Source: an uncultured Clostridia bacterium (GTDB lineage Bacteria; Bacillota; Clostridia; TANB77; CAG-508). Taken from it: DNA of 64,000 bases. This document shows positions 39,844 to 47,416 of this stretch, in pieces; the first letter of the stretch is position 1; every line of letters begins with the position of its first letter. Made by a program: the position numbers and the translations under genes. The stretch is from contig CAKPAI010000003.1 of assembly GCA_934133005.1 (NCBI GenBank), positions 124,001-188,000 of the forward strand, read 5' to 3'. The notes beneath the pieces were generated by a model, which saw only the letters and a program-made list of their open reading frames with translations, searched no databases and was not told where the DNA came from.

Positions 39844-40017
39844 GTGCTACTCGCAGACTAACACTAAGCGGTAGCTATAATTGTTATTAGCGTTGCCATT
39901 ATTGTCACCAAAGGCAAAGGCTCCTGCTCCTGCACCATTCCAGAAATTACCTCCACGTAGGCAGAAAGCCTCAGTCAGGTTCGCCGTGTCTTCGTCTGCG
40001 TTACAGTTTAATCCCTA
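39844..40017 (-). repeat. DGR cassette 1 (silent homologue of the target's last 55 codons)
   Basis: This 174-base unit on the minus strand reads TAG, 55 codons, TAG, then CAC. It opens GLNCNADEDT, has the Asn-rich core GGNFWNGAGAGAFAFGDNNG and closes SYRLVLVCE. It has no start codon. Its 3' segment (CGC-TTA) matches cassette 2 and the target. The Asn-rich core (AAT/AAC codons) resembles an unmutated template. About 180 bases to its left, up to the RT hairpin, hold no gene that I can see. Confidence 0.9.
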
Positions 40018-40043
40018 CTTTTTCTATTTTATTTTGCGCCGAA

Positions 40044-40217
40044 GTGCTACTCGCAGACTAACACTAAGCGGTAGCTACAATCGTTATTAGCGTTACCATT
40101 ATTGTCGCCAAAGGCAAAAGTTCCTGCTCCGTCTCCATACCTGAAAAAACCTCCACGTAAGCTGAAAGCCTCAGTCAGTTTCGCTGTGTCCTCGTCTGCG
40201 TTACAGTTTAATCCCTA
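40044..40217 (-). repeat. DGR cassette 2
   Basis: This has the same 174-base layout, 200 bases from cassette 1. The core reads GGFFRYGDGAGTFAFGDNNG. Several differences from cassette 1 are at adenines (AAT to TTT, AAT to TAT, AAT to GAT, TAT to TGT), but others are not, so it looks like an older, drifted variant. The 3' segment is of the CGC-TTA type, as in cassette 1 and the target. The spacer to cassette 3 is 23 bases. Confidence 0.9.
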
Positions 40218-40240
40218 TTTTCTATTTTATTTGCGTCGAA

Positions 40241-40414
40241 GTGCTACTCGCAGACTAACACTACTCGGTAGCTATGATTGTTGTTAGCGTTGCCATCATT
40301 GTCAACAAATGCAAAGGCTCCTGCTCCAGTACCATTCCAAAAATGACCTCCACGTTGGCAGAAAGGTCCGTCGGTACCTCCTGTGTCCTCGTCTGCGTTA
40401 CAGTCTAATCCCTA
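40241..40414 (-). repeat. DGR cassette 3
   Basis: This has the same 174-base layout. Its upstream part (ADEDTGGTDGPF) is identical at DNA level to the target over about 30 bases. Its core is GGHFWNGTGAGAFAFVDNDG. Its 3' segment is CGA-GTA, shared with cassette 4 and different from the target and cassettes 1 and 2. It is a mixed-ancestry unit. Confidence 0.9.
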
Positions 40415-40438
40415 TTTTTCTATTTTATTTGCGTCGAA

Positions 40439-40612
40439 GTGCTACTCGCAGACTAACACTACTCGGTAGCTATAATTGTTCCATGCATTGCCATTATTGT
40501 CTGCAAATGCAAAAGCTCCTGCATTAGTGCCATTCCAGAAATTACCTCCACGTATGCTGAAAGGTCCCTCAGTAGCGTCCGTGTCTGGGTCTGCGTTATA
40601 GTTTAATCCCTA
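40439..40612 (-). repeat. DGR cassette 4, best template-repeat (TR) candidate
   Basis: This has the same 174-base layout and lies nearest the target gene. The core is GGNFWNGTNAGAFAFADNNG, then NAWNNYSYR. Aligned to the target without gaps over 107 bases (40461-40567 against 40773-40879), 13 of 14 differences are at adenines of this copy's minus strand. The exception, G to T, is in the 3' segment. AAT, AAC and TAT codons are changed in the target to CAT, ACT, GCT, GGT, CAC, CTT and TCT. That is the pattern of a DGR template. Confidence 0.88.
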
Positions 40613-40626
40613 CATTCATATATAAT

Positions 40627-40647
40627 TGAGGTCCTTAACGGACCTCA
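40627..40647. other. Hairpin between cassette 4 and the target gene
   Basis: An eight-base perfect stem (TGAGGTCC / GGACCTCA) with loop TTAAC. On the plus strand it is followed by TATTTTATTTTTA, so it may be a terminator of rightward transcripts. On the minus strand it would sit at the 5' side of a cassette-4 RNA. Confidence 0.6.
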
Positions 40648-40671
40648 TATTTTATTTTTATCTTATTTACA

Positions 40672-40701
40672 ATTATACATTTGACTCCATCGAGCTTACA
40701 A
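40672..40701 (-). promoter_or_regulatory. Candidate promoter for a cassette-array (template) RNA
   Basis: TTGTAA (40696-40701) and TATAAT (40672-40677) are 18 bases apart on the minus strand, between the target stop and the hairpin. Transcripts would run through the hairpin into cassettes 4 to 1, the orientation a template RNA needs. Confidence 0.4.
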
Positions 40702-40753
40702 CCAAAAGTTTCTGCAAAACAAAGGTCTCAAGGTTCAAGGAATCTACAAAGTG

Positions 40754-42367
40754 CTACTCGCAGACTAACACTAAGCGGTAGCTAGAAAGGTGCCACGCAC
40801 CGCCATTAGCGTCTGCAAATGCAAAAGCTCCTGCAGTAGTGCCAGTCCAGAAATGACCTCCACGTATGCTGAAAGGTCCGTCGGTACCTCCTGTGTCCTC
40901 GTCTGCGTAGTCGTTGAACCAACTTTTATTATTACCGTTTCCATTTGACGTTTCGTAGATTGCATCTCCATACATATCTTTCCATTTTGCGTAATGGAAA
41001 TGGATTGATCCATCATTTCCTTCTACTGTTGTATCTATTGGATAAATTGTTACATATTTACTACTATTACTTGGTATTTGGGAATCTGCTACACTTGAAC
41101 TATATTTTCCATTTGCTGTTTTTGCATATAATGAGTTTCCATTATTATTTGTATATTTACTATATAATACTGATGTATATTCCCAACATCCTCCGCTTAT
41201 ATCATATACTCCGTATAGATTTCCAGTTGTACTGGCATTCATTCCATATTTTCCATTATATCTATTATCATCTGCTATATTTTCTTCTGTTGTTCTTCCT
41301 GTTCCGCTTGAACCATAACCTGTTACTTCATTATAGTATGTTGTTTCTCCCTCTTTTGTTTCTGGTCCATATGTGTTCATTCCTATTTCATGGCCATTTC
41401 TTCCATATTGACTATGTGTTAGATATGCTATTGCTCCCCACTCACTATTTTTCATTAAATGTGAATTTGCTCCTGTATTTTGCTTGCTACTATAATTTAA
41501 TGAGTTATCAAAACAATAACTTATATTTATATAATTCCATGAATAATTGTTTGGCTTACTTACTGCTCTTGTTGTGTTACTAAGTGATACATTTCCACTT
41601 TTTAATTTTATGTTATTCCAGGTTACTCCATTATCTGTTGTCTGCTCCATACTCATTTCGTATTTTGCAACCCAGACTCCTGATATTTCTTTATCCCATC
41701 CACCTAACTGTAGATTAGTTGTAAATGCTGGATGAATTTTATAATCTTTACTTGCTGTTGTCGTATTTTGATCTATAAATTTTACTGTTATTGTTCCTGC
41801 TTTATTTGTTCCAGTTCCGCCTATCTCTTTTCCTGTTAATTTATATTCATATCTTGGTATCCACACAAAATAACTTCCATCTACTGTACTTTTGGCATTT
41901 GCCCACTTGCTATTTTTACTATCTGTACTATTATCTCCTGCTACATAACTATACCAATCATTCCAACTGAATTCTTTTTGGTCACTTGTTATTTCCATTT
42001 CAGTTGATGTTAGACTTGCTTTATATGTTCCATTTGAATTTTTACTTCCATCTGACCAGTACACTCCTACCATGTTATTTCCTAGTTTTGGCGTACATAT
42101 TCCCAATGTACTATTCCAATTTCCGCCTTCAAATACACTTCTAGTATTACTTAGTGCTGCGAGTTCTGTTGCCAATTGGTCCATTTGACTATTTTCAGCA
42201 GCTGCAGCATCTTTTGTTTTTTGTGCTGCTTCTTTTGCTCTATTTATTAAGCCATTTTGTCCTATAACAAGGTTTATTGTAACTCCTGCTAAAATTAAAA
42301 GTACAACTATTGTTACTACTAGAGCTACCAAAGTTATACCTTTTTGTCCTGTCATTTTTTTCTTCAT
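40754..42367 (-). CDS. DGR target protein: prepilin-like N-terminus, variable FGE/C-type-lectin-like C-terminus
   Basis: The 537-residue protein opens KKKMTGQKGITLVALVVTIVVLLILAGVTI, a type IV pilin-like basic leader and hydrophobic helix common in clostridial surface proteins. A helical Ala/Lys segment follows (RAKEAAQKTKDAAAAENSQ). The rest resembles formylglycine-generating-enzyme/SUMF1-type C-lectin folds (FVWIPRYEYKLTGKEIGGTG, LMKNSEWGAIAYLTHSQYGRNG, YGVYDISGGCWEYTSV). The last 41 residues, from GPFSIRGG to the final LVLVCE, form the variable region. Its Asn-type template positions are changed to His, Thr, Ala, Gly, Leu and Ser. It should be a surface ligand-binding protein with a diversifiable site. 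Confidence 0.88.
   Translation of the reverse strand: MKKKMTGQKGITLVALVVTIVVLLILAGVTINLVIGQNGLINRAKEAAQKTKDAAAAENSQMDQLATELAALSNTRSVFEGGNWNSTLGICTPKLGNNMVGVYWSDGSKNSNGTYKASLTSTEMEITSDQKEFSWNDWYSYVAGDNSTDSKNSKWANAKSTVDGSYFVWIPRYEYKLTGKEIGGTGTNKAGTITVKFIDQNTTTASKDYKIHPAFTTNLQLGGWDKEISGVWVAKYEMSMEQTTDNGVTWNNIKLKSGNVSLSNTTRAVSKPNNYSWNYINISYCFDNSLNYSSKQNTGANSHLMKNSEWGAIAYLTHSQYGRNGHEIGMNTYGPETKEGETTYYNEVTGYGSSGTGRTTEENIADDNRYNGKYGMNASTTGNLYGVYDISGGCWEYTSVLYSKYTNNNGNSLYAKTANGKYSSSVADSQIPSNSSKYVTIYPIDTTVEGNDGSIHFHYAKWKDMYGDAIYETSNGNGNNKSWFNDYADEDTGGTDGPFSIRGGHFWTGTTAGAFAFADANGGAWHLSSYRLVLVCE
40773..40879 (-). other. Variable region (VR) core of the DGR target
   Basis: This segment aligns without gaps to cassette 4. 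Thirteen of the 14 differences (between 40775 and 40855) are at adenines of cassette 4; the other is G to T at 40774. The flanking 3' segment at 40751-40772 is identical in all five copies and would serve as the homing-initiation region. Confidence 0.85.
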
Positions 42368-42432
42368 GATATCCTCCTTTGTTTTGCCTATGAATTTAGT
42401 TCATATTTTATCTCTATTCAATATACAATAAT

Positions 42433-42461
42433 ATACTAGCATTACTTTCCAAAAAAATCAA
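42433..42461 (-). promoter_or_regulatory. Promoter of the DGR target gene
   Basis: TTGATT (42456-42461) and TAGTAT (42433-42438) are 17 bases apart, ahead of an AAAGGAGG ribosome site and the ATG at 42367. The -35 box abuts the upstream gene's terminator. Confidence 0.55.
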
Positions 42462-42512
42462 CAGATATTTTTAAATCTGTTAAAAATTTTTATAACAATT
42501 AAAAATATCTGT
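42461..42512 (-). terminator. Terminator after the polysaccharide deacetylase gene
   Basis: A 14-base perfect inverted repeat (ACAGATATTTTTAA / TTAAAAATATCTGT) with a 24-base spacer runs into TGATTTTTTT on the minus strand. It touches the target gene's -35 box. Confidence 0.6.
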
Positions 42513-42551
42513 ATTTTCTTATATTTTGTTTTATTTTTTGTAAATTATATT

Positions 42552-43460
42552 TTATATAATATCGTAAATATTGCAAAACTCATATCCATTATCTCTAAAA
42601 TAACTAATAATATCTTTTAATACTTCATATGATAGTATTTTGTCTGCTGAATCATGCATAAGCACTACTACGCTATTTTTTCCTTCTGAAGTCTCTTTTA
42701 CATTTTGAATTAGACTTTCAGTAGAATGTGCGCCTTCTGCATCTTTACTTAAACAGTTCCAGTCTAAATGCACAACTCCATTTTCTCTTAGTAATGCCTT
42801 TGATTCCTGTTTTAAATCATTATAGTATCCTCCATTTGAACCTCCAGGGAATCTAAATAAATTTGATCTATAGTTTGGATTTTCAAGAGCTTCTTTTATA
42901 GCATTTTCTGTATAATTATATTCATCAAGTGTCGCTTGCGTACAAGAATATATATCAGAATACTTATGTGTATATCCATGATTTGCGACATAGTGTCCTT
43001 CATAAAATTCTCTTTTTACTATCTCTGGATACCTTTTCACATTAGTTCCTAATGTGAAAAACGTTGCTTTTATATTTTCTTTTTTTAATTCATCTAATAT
43101 TAAAGGAGTTACACTTTCAGAGGGGCCATCATCAAATGTCAAAAATACACGTTTTTTATCTGAACGATAAATATGAAGTATATTATTTTGTTGCTCTTCA
43201 CTTAATGGCTTACTTGTTTTTTCAATATGGCTTTGTATTATTTCTTTTCTTTCTATTTCCTCTTGAATCTTTTTTTGATTTTCTTCATTTTCAATTTTTG
43301 AAACTATGCTTTCAAGTTCTGTTACATACTTTTTAGTGATTACTTTATTAGCATACTTTACACCAGCAATAATTCCAACAATTTCAACTACATAAACTAA
43401 TATTACAGCCAATATTATCTTCTTTCTATTTACTCTTCTTCCCATTATTACATCATACAT
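42552..43460 (-). CDS. Membrane-anchored polysaccharide deacetylase
   Basis: The 302-residue protein has a short basic start, one transmembrane helix near residues 14-35 and a Glu/Lys-rich stalk. The NodB homology domain follows: FLTFDDGPSESVTPLIL near residue 112 (catalytic base and metal Asp), HYVANHGYTHKYSD (the H-x3-5-H metal motif), and RFPGGSNGGYY. It should remove acetyl groups from peptidoglycan or another wall polymer outside the cell. It has a terminator after it and lies 29 bases after the P-type ATPase gene. Confidence 0.9.
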   Translation of the reverse strand: MYDVIMGRRVNRKKIILAVILVYVVEIVGIIAGVKYANKVITKKYVTELESIVSKIENEENQKKIQEEIERKEIIQSHIEKTSKPLSEEQQNNILHIYRSDKKRVFLTFDDGPSESVTPLILDELKKENIKATFFTLGTNVKRYPEIVKREFYEGHYVANHGYTHKYSDIYSCTQATLDEYNYTENAIKEALENPNYRSNLFRFPGGSNGGYYNDLKQESKALLRENGVVHLDWNCLSKDAEGAHSTESLIQNVKETSEGKNSVVVLMHDSADKILSYEVLKDIISYFRDNGYEFCNIYDII

Positions 43461-43489
43461 ATTGTATCTAAATGGTCCTTTCTCTATTT

Positions 43490-46216
43490 CTAATCTTTTA
43501 CTCCATTTATTTTTAATAACTTAAATAATTCTACTATTAAAATAGGAGCAAATATTAAAATTATTGTTTCTATAATATTTTCCATTGGTAATACCGGAAT
43601 ACTAAATATCATTCTTAATGCTGGTACTGCTATTACCACAATCATTAATAATGCTGCTATTCCAATTGCACCAAATAACATTTTATTTCCACCTATTCCA
43701 GTTTTAAATATTGATTTTTTATTGTTTCTTATATTAAATACATGAACAAGTTCTGAAAAGGCTAGGACAATAAATGCCATAGTTTGACCAATTTCAACTC
43801 TTACTTCTTCTGGAGTTAATCCTTCCACATATGGTGGATTTTTAGTAGATAATCCTATTACAAATGCAATTAATGTTAGTACTCCAATCATAATACCTTG
43901 ATATATTATACGCCAAGTCATTCCTTTGGTAAATATTCCAGAATTTGCTTTTATCGGTTTTCTTTTCATAATATCAGAATCTGCTGGATCAAAAGCAAGA
44001 GCTAATGCTGGAAGCGAATCTGTTACAAGATTTATCCATAATATGTGTATTGGAAGTAATGGTTCAATTAAACTAACAGGTATATTGAATGCGCCTGCAA
44101 GTATCGGTGTAATAAGAATTGCTACAAACAAAACAATTACTTCGCCTACATTACTAGATAATAAAAATTGTATTGCTTTCAAAATATTATCATAGATTCT
44201 TCTTCCTTCTTCTACTGCAGATACAATAGTTGCAAAATTATCATCCGTCAAAATAACATCTGCCGCTTCTTTTGCGACATCTGTTCCTACAATTCCCATG
44301 CTACAACCTATATCTGCTGTTTTTAATGCAGGACTATCATTTACTCCATCCCCCGTCATTGCAACCACTTCATTATGTCTTTGAAATGACTTTACAATTC
44401 TTACTTTATGTTCTGGGGCAACTCTTGCATATACTTTTATTGTTTCAACTCTTTTATCTAATTCTTCATCAGACATTTTTTGCAAATCACTACCTGTTAT
44501 TGCATCTTGTTCATTGTCTAATATTCCTAAATCCTTTGCAATTGCAACCGCTGTTGCCTTATGATCTCCTGTTATCATAACAGTTTTTATCCCTGCTTGT
44601 TTACATTTTTCAACTGCAACTTTTGCTTCTGGTCTAGGTGGATCTATCATTCCACAAATTCCTAAAAAGATTAAATTTTTTTCTAGTTCTTTCATTTCTT
44701 CATTACTAGGCTCATGATCTATCTCTTTATATGCCATTGCTAAAACTCTTAAAGCTTTACTTGCCATCTCATCATTTGCGCTTTCTATTTGAGGAATATA
44801 TTCTTTTAGATTTTCTTTTACATTTCCTTCTATAGAGTATCTGTCACATACAGATAATACTTCATCAACTCCGCCTTTGCAATATACCATATATCTATAT
44901 TCATTTACTTTATTTACTGTAGTCATTAGTTTTCTTTCAGAATCAAATGGAATTTCTTTTACTCTTGGTCTTTGATCAAATATATTAGGAGAAGCATCTA
45001 ATTTAAAACTCATATCAACTAGTGCTGTTTCTGTTGGATCTCCAGATAATTTTCCATCAGAACTTACTCTTGTATCATTGCATAACATCGCTGTGTATAT
45101 AAAATTTTCTAGTTCTATACTTTCTTTATTCGTATCTATTTCATTGATATTCTGCATCTTATTATTAAAGAATAGTTTTGTAACAGTCATTTTATTTTGT
45201 GTTAGTGTTCCTGTTTTATCGGAACAAATAACGCTACTACTGCCTAAAGTTTCAACAGCAGGTAGTTTTTTTACAATTGCATTTTTCTTTACCATTCTTT
45301 GTACACCTATTGCAAGTACTATAGTTGATATAGCTGCAAGGCCTTCTGGGATTACTGCAACTGCAAGACTTACAGCAGTCATAAACATATCTAAAATACT
45401 TTTTCCATATAAAAGTCCTATAAAAAATATTACTATACATATTACTATTGAAGCAAATCCTAATACTTTTCCAAGCTTATTTAATCTCTTTTGTAATGGT
45501 GTTTCATTTTTTTGTGTGGAGTTTAATATTCCAGCAATTTTACCAACTTCAGTTGTCATTCCAGTATTTGTTACAATTCCTGCCCCTCTGCCATAAGTTA
45601 CTAAACTTGATGAAAACACCATGTTTGTTCTGTCTCCTAAGCCAACATCTTCACATTCTATCTTTGAAGTATTTTTTTCTACCGCTGCAGATTCTCCTGT
45701 TAATGAAGATTCTTGTACTTTTAGGTTTACCGCTTCTGTTAATCTTATATCTGCAGGAACATAATCGCCAGTTTCTAATATTACTAAATCTCCAGGAACA
45801 AGTTCAGTTGATGGAATAGTTTTTAACCTGCCATTTCGAATTACTTTTGCAGAATATTCACTCAATTTTTTTAAACTTTCTAATGATTTTTCAGCTTTGC
45901 TTTCTTGAACAACTCCAATTACTGCATTAACTATAACTACCACTAAAATTATTATTGAATCTGTTATACTTCCATCTTCAATATACCCTACTATCCCTGA
46001 TATAATTGCAGCAATGATTAAAACGATTATCATAAAATCTTTAAATTGTTCTAAAAATTTAATAAAAATACTTTTCTTTTTTCCTTCTACTAATTTATTG
46101 AATCCATATTCTACTTGTCTTTTTTCTGCTTCTTGTTTATCAAGTCCTTCTTCTAGACTAGTTTTTAGTTCTTTTTCTACATCTTCAATTTGCTCATTGA
46201 ACCAATTATTTTTCAT
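43490..46216 (-). CDS. P-type cation ATPase, calcium-type (P2A-like)
   Basis: The 908-residue pump has a cation-ATPase N domain (ELKTSLEEGLDKQEAEKRQVEYG), the actuator motif SSLTGESAAVEKN near residue 175, and the phosphorylation motif CSDKTGTLTQNK near 333. KGGVDEVL lies in the nucleotide domain, and MTGDGVNDSPALKTADIG is the hinge. The membrane segment AVIPEGLAAISTIVLAIG (a PEGL form in M4) and the C-terminal domain with NLVTDSLPALALAFDPAD suit a Ca2+ exporter of the PMCA/SERCA-like type. Substrate specificity remains a family-based inference. Confidence 0.93.
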   Translation of the reverse strand: MKNNWFNEQIEDVEKELKTSLEEGLDKQEAEKRQVEYGFNKLVEGKKKSIFIKFLEQFKDFMIIVLIIAAIISGIVGYIEDGSITDSIIILVVVIVNAVIGVVQESKAEKSLESLKKLSEYSAKVIRNGRLKTIPSTELVPGDLVILETGDYVPADIRLTEAVNLKVQESSLTGESAAVEKNTSKIECEDVGLGDRTNMVFSSSLVTYGRGAGIVTNTGMTTEVGKIAGILNSTQKNETPLQKRLNKLGKVLGFASIVICIVIFFIGLLYGKSILDMFMTAVSLAVAVIPEGLAAISTIVLAIGVQRMVKKNAIVKKLPAVETLGSSSVICSDKTGTLTQNKMTVTKLFFNNKMQNINEIDTNKESIELENFIYTAMLCNDTRVSSDGKLSGDPTETALVDMSFKLDASPNIFDQRPRVKEIPFDSERKLMTTVNKVNEYRYMVYCKGGVDEVLSVCDRYSIEGNVKENLKEYIPQIESANDEMASKALRVLAMAYKEIDHEPSNEEMKELEKNLIFLGICGMIDPPRPEAKVAVEKCKQAGIKTVMITGDHKATAVAIAKDLGILDNEQDAITGSDLQKMSDEELDKRVETIKVYARVAPEHKVRIVKSFQRHNEVVAMTGDGVNDSPALKTADIGCSMGIVGTDVAKEAADVILTDDNFATIVSAVEEGRRIYDNILKAIQFLLSSNVGEVIVLFVAILITPILAGAFNIPVSLIEPLLPIHILWINLVTDSLPALALAFDPADSDIMKRKPIKANSGIFTKGMTWRIIYQGIMIGVLTLIAFVIGLSTKNPPYVEGLTPEEVRVEIGQTMAFIVLAFSELVHVFNIRNNKKSIFKTGIGGNKMLFGAIGIAALLMIVVIAVPALRMIFSIPVLPMENIIETIILIFAPILIVELFKLLKINGVKD

Positions 46217-46342
46217 ATATTGTTCTCCTTTTCTTCTGCTTTTTTCCTTTGATTATTATATACTAAAAACTTTAAATTTAAAAGACATATTACTATTTTA
46301 TTTGATTTTTACAAAATTTAATGTTATACTTATTTTATTATT

Positions 46343-46416
46343 GTGGGTATAATTTAGTGGCAGAATGTTGTGCTTCCGACCCAACAGCGCGGGTTCGATT
46401 CCCGCTACCCACTCCA
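46343..46416 (+). tRNA. tRNA-Gly (anticodon TCC), CCA encoded
   Basis: Acceptor GTGGGTA / TACCCAC, discriminator T and encoded CCA are clear. The anticodon loop is CTTCCGA, giving TCC. The anticodon stem TTGTG / CCCAA has one T-C mismatch. The T-arm is GCGGG-TTCGATT-CCCGC. It may be a less-used paralogue of the tRNA-Gly at 49484. Confidence 0.88.
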
Positions 46417-46425
46417 TTTTAAATC

Positions 46426-46453
46426 AACTTACGGACTTAAAATTCCGTAAGTT
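46426..46453 (+). terminator. Terminator of the tRNA-Gly transcript
   Basis: A ten-base perfect stem (AACTTACGGA / TCCGTAAGTT) with an eight-base loop is followed by TTTATCTTA. It lies ten bases after the tRNA. Confidence 0.8.
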
Positions 46454-46524
46454 TTTATCTTATATAATGCTTAAAAAGTTCTATTATAAATCAGAAATGA
46501 ATACTTTTTTATAAATCAGTTTAA

Positions 46525-46566
46525 AAAAAGAGGAAAAAATTATCAGAATAATTTAATCCTCTTTTT
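46525..46566 (-). terminator. Terminator after the radical SAM gene
   Basis: Stem AAAAAGAGGA / TCCTCTTTTT with a 22-base loop lies about 60 bases after the stop. Its outer arm gives a T run on the minus strand. Confidence 0.6.
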
Positions 46567-46624
46567 ATTTTTTGGATATAGAAATAAAATCTATGTATAA
46601 CCTTTATAAGAAATCCCAAAATAT

Positions 46625-47404
46625 TTATTTAATAACTTTATTATTAACATTATATTTATACATAACTTCAGAACTCCTTTTATACACATTAGTAATTTTG
46701 GATAATTCAGAGGTAATAATATCCTCATCATTATTCTTTGTATAAAATAATTCATTTTTATTCGAAAAATGTACTGTTTCTTCAGATGTACAATTTGTAA
46801 ATATACTTCCAACTACCACATCTTTTATCTTATACTGTTCAATATATTTTTTATAAAGTTCTAGGTCTTTGATTGTTATACCATTTAATACTGGTTTCAT
46901 ATATAAAACAGCAGGTATTTTTAAACTATTAAAAAGAGAAAAATTTTGAAATCTATCCGAAATAGATGTTGTATTTTTTTCAATCGTATCATGCTTAGAT
47001 ATAGTCGCTGAACTAACAAAAATAACTAATTGTCCAAAATATTTTATTAATGGTACTATCTCATCAAATTCTTCTAATATTATTTTCTTCTTTGTTGATA
47101 GTTGTATTTGATTTCCTTTTTTTAAAAAGTATTTAATTAAACTAATTGTCTCATTCTTATTATATTCATCCCAGCATTCTGAATAGCAACCAAGTGTTAT
47201 CAATGTTTTTTGATTTATATCTAGTTTATTTTTTTCAATAAACTCAATTATAGTTTTTGCAGAAATAGTTCTATAATTTTCTGAAATATTACTATATCCA
47301 ACTTTAGGCAAATAACAATATGAACATTGTCCAGCACAGCCTAAACTCGTATTTATAAATATTCTTTTATTGTCCCTAGCAAAAAGATAACCATTGTCAA
47401 TCAT
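46625..47404 (-). CDS. Radical SAM protein, spore-photoproduct-lyase-like
   Basis: The 259-residue protein has the cluster motif TSLGCAGQCSYCYLPKVGY near residues 19-37. This C-x3-C-x2-C site binds the 4Fe-4S cluster that cleaves SAM. LITLGCYSECWDEYNK near 70 and the later VLYMKPVLNGITIKD are in the style of SPL-related radical SAM enzymes. The substrate is not known; a DNA-repair or tRNA/peptide modification role is possible. It lies 12 bases after a SAM methyltransferase gene, so the two probably form a unit. The pair is accessory in appearance, between two tRNA-Gly genes. Confidence 0.8.
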   Translation of the reverse strand: MIDNGYLFARDNKRIFINTSLGCAGQCSYCYLPKVGYSNISENYRTISAKTIIEFIEKNKLDINQKTLITLGCYSECWDEYNKNETISLIKYFLKKGNQIQLSTKKKIILEEFDEIVPLIKYFGQLVIFVSSATISKHDTIEKNTTSISDRFQNFSLFNSLKIPAVLYMKPVLNGITIKDLELYKKYIEQYKIKDVVVGSIFTNCTSEETVHFSNKNELFYTKNNDEDIITSELSKITNVYKRSSEVMYKYNVNNKVIK

Positions 47405-47416
47405 TATTTTTCCCCC

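Noticed and set aside
39881..40527. Three small rightward reading frames of about 60-72 codons over the array.
   Set aside because: They are antisense shadows of the cassettes; the minus-strand reading aligns to the target protein, while the plus reading is Ser/Pro/Leu-rich noise.
39844..40612. A CRISPR array, because four regularly spaced repeats are present.
   Set aside because: The repeated units are 174 bases and coding-like, spacers are short and similar to each other, no cas genes are near, and the repeats match the end of the adjacent gene.
40945..41583. A 212-codon rightward frame opposite the DGR target.
   Set aside because: It is a Leu/His/Tyr-rich complement of Asn/Lys/Glu-rich coding sequence, without a ribosome site.
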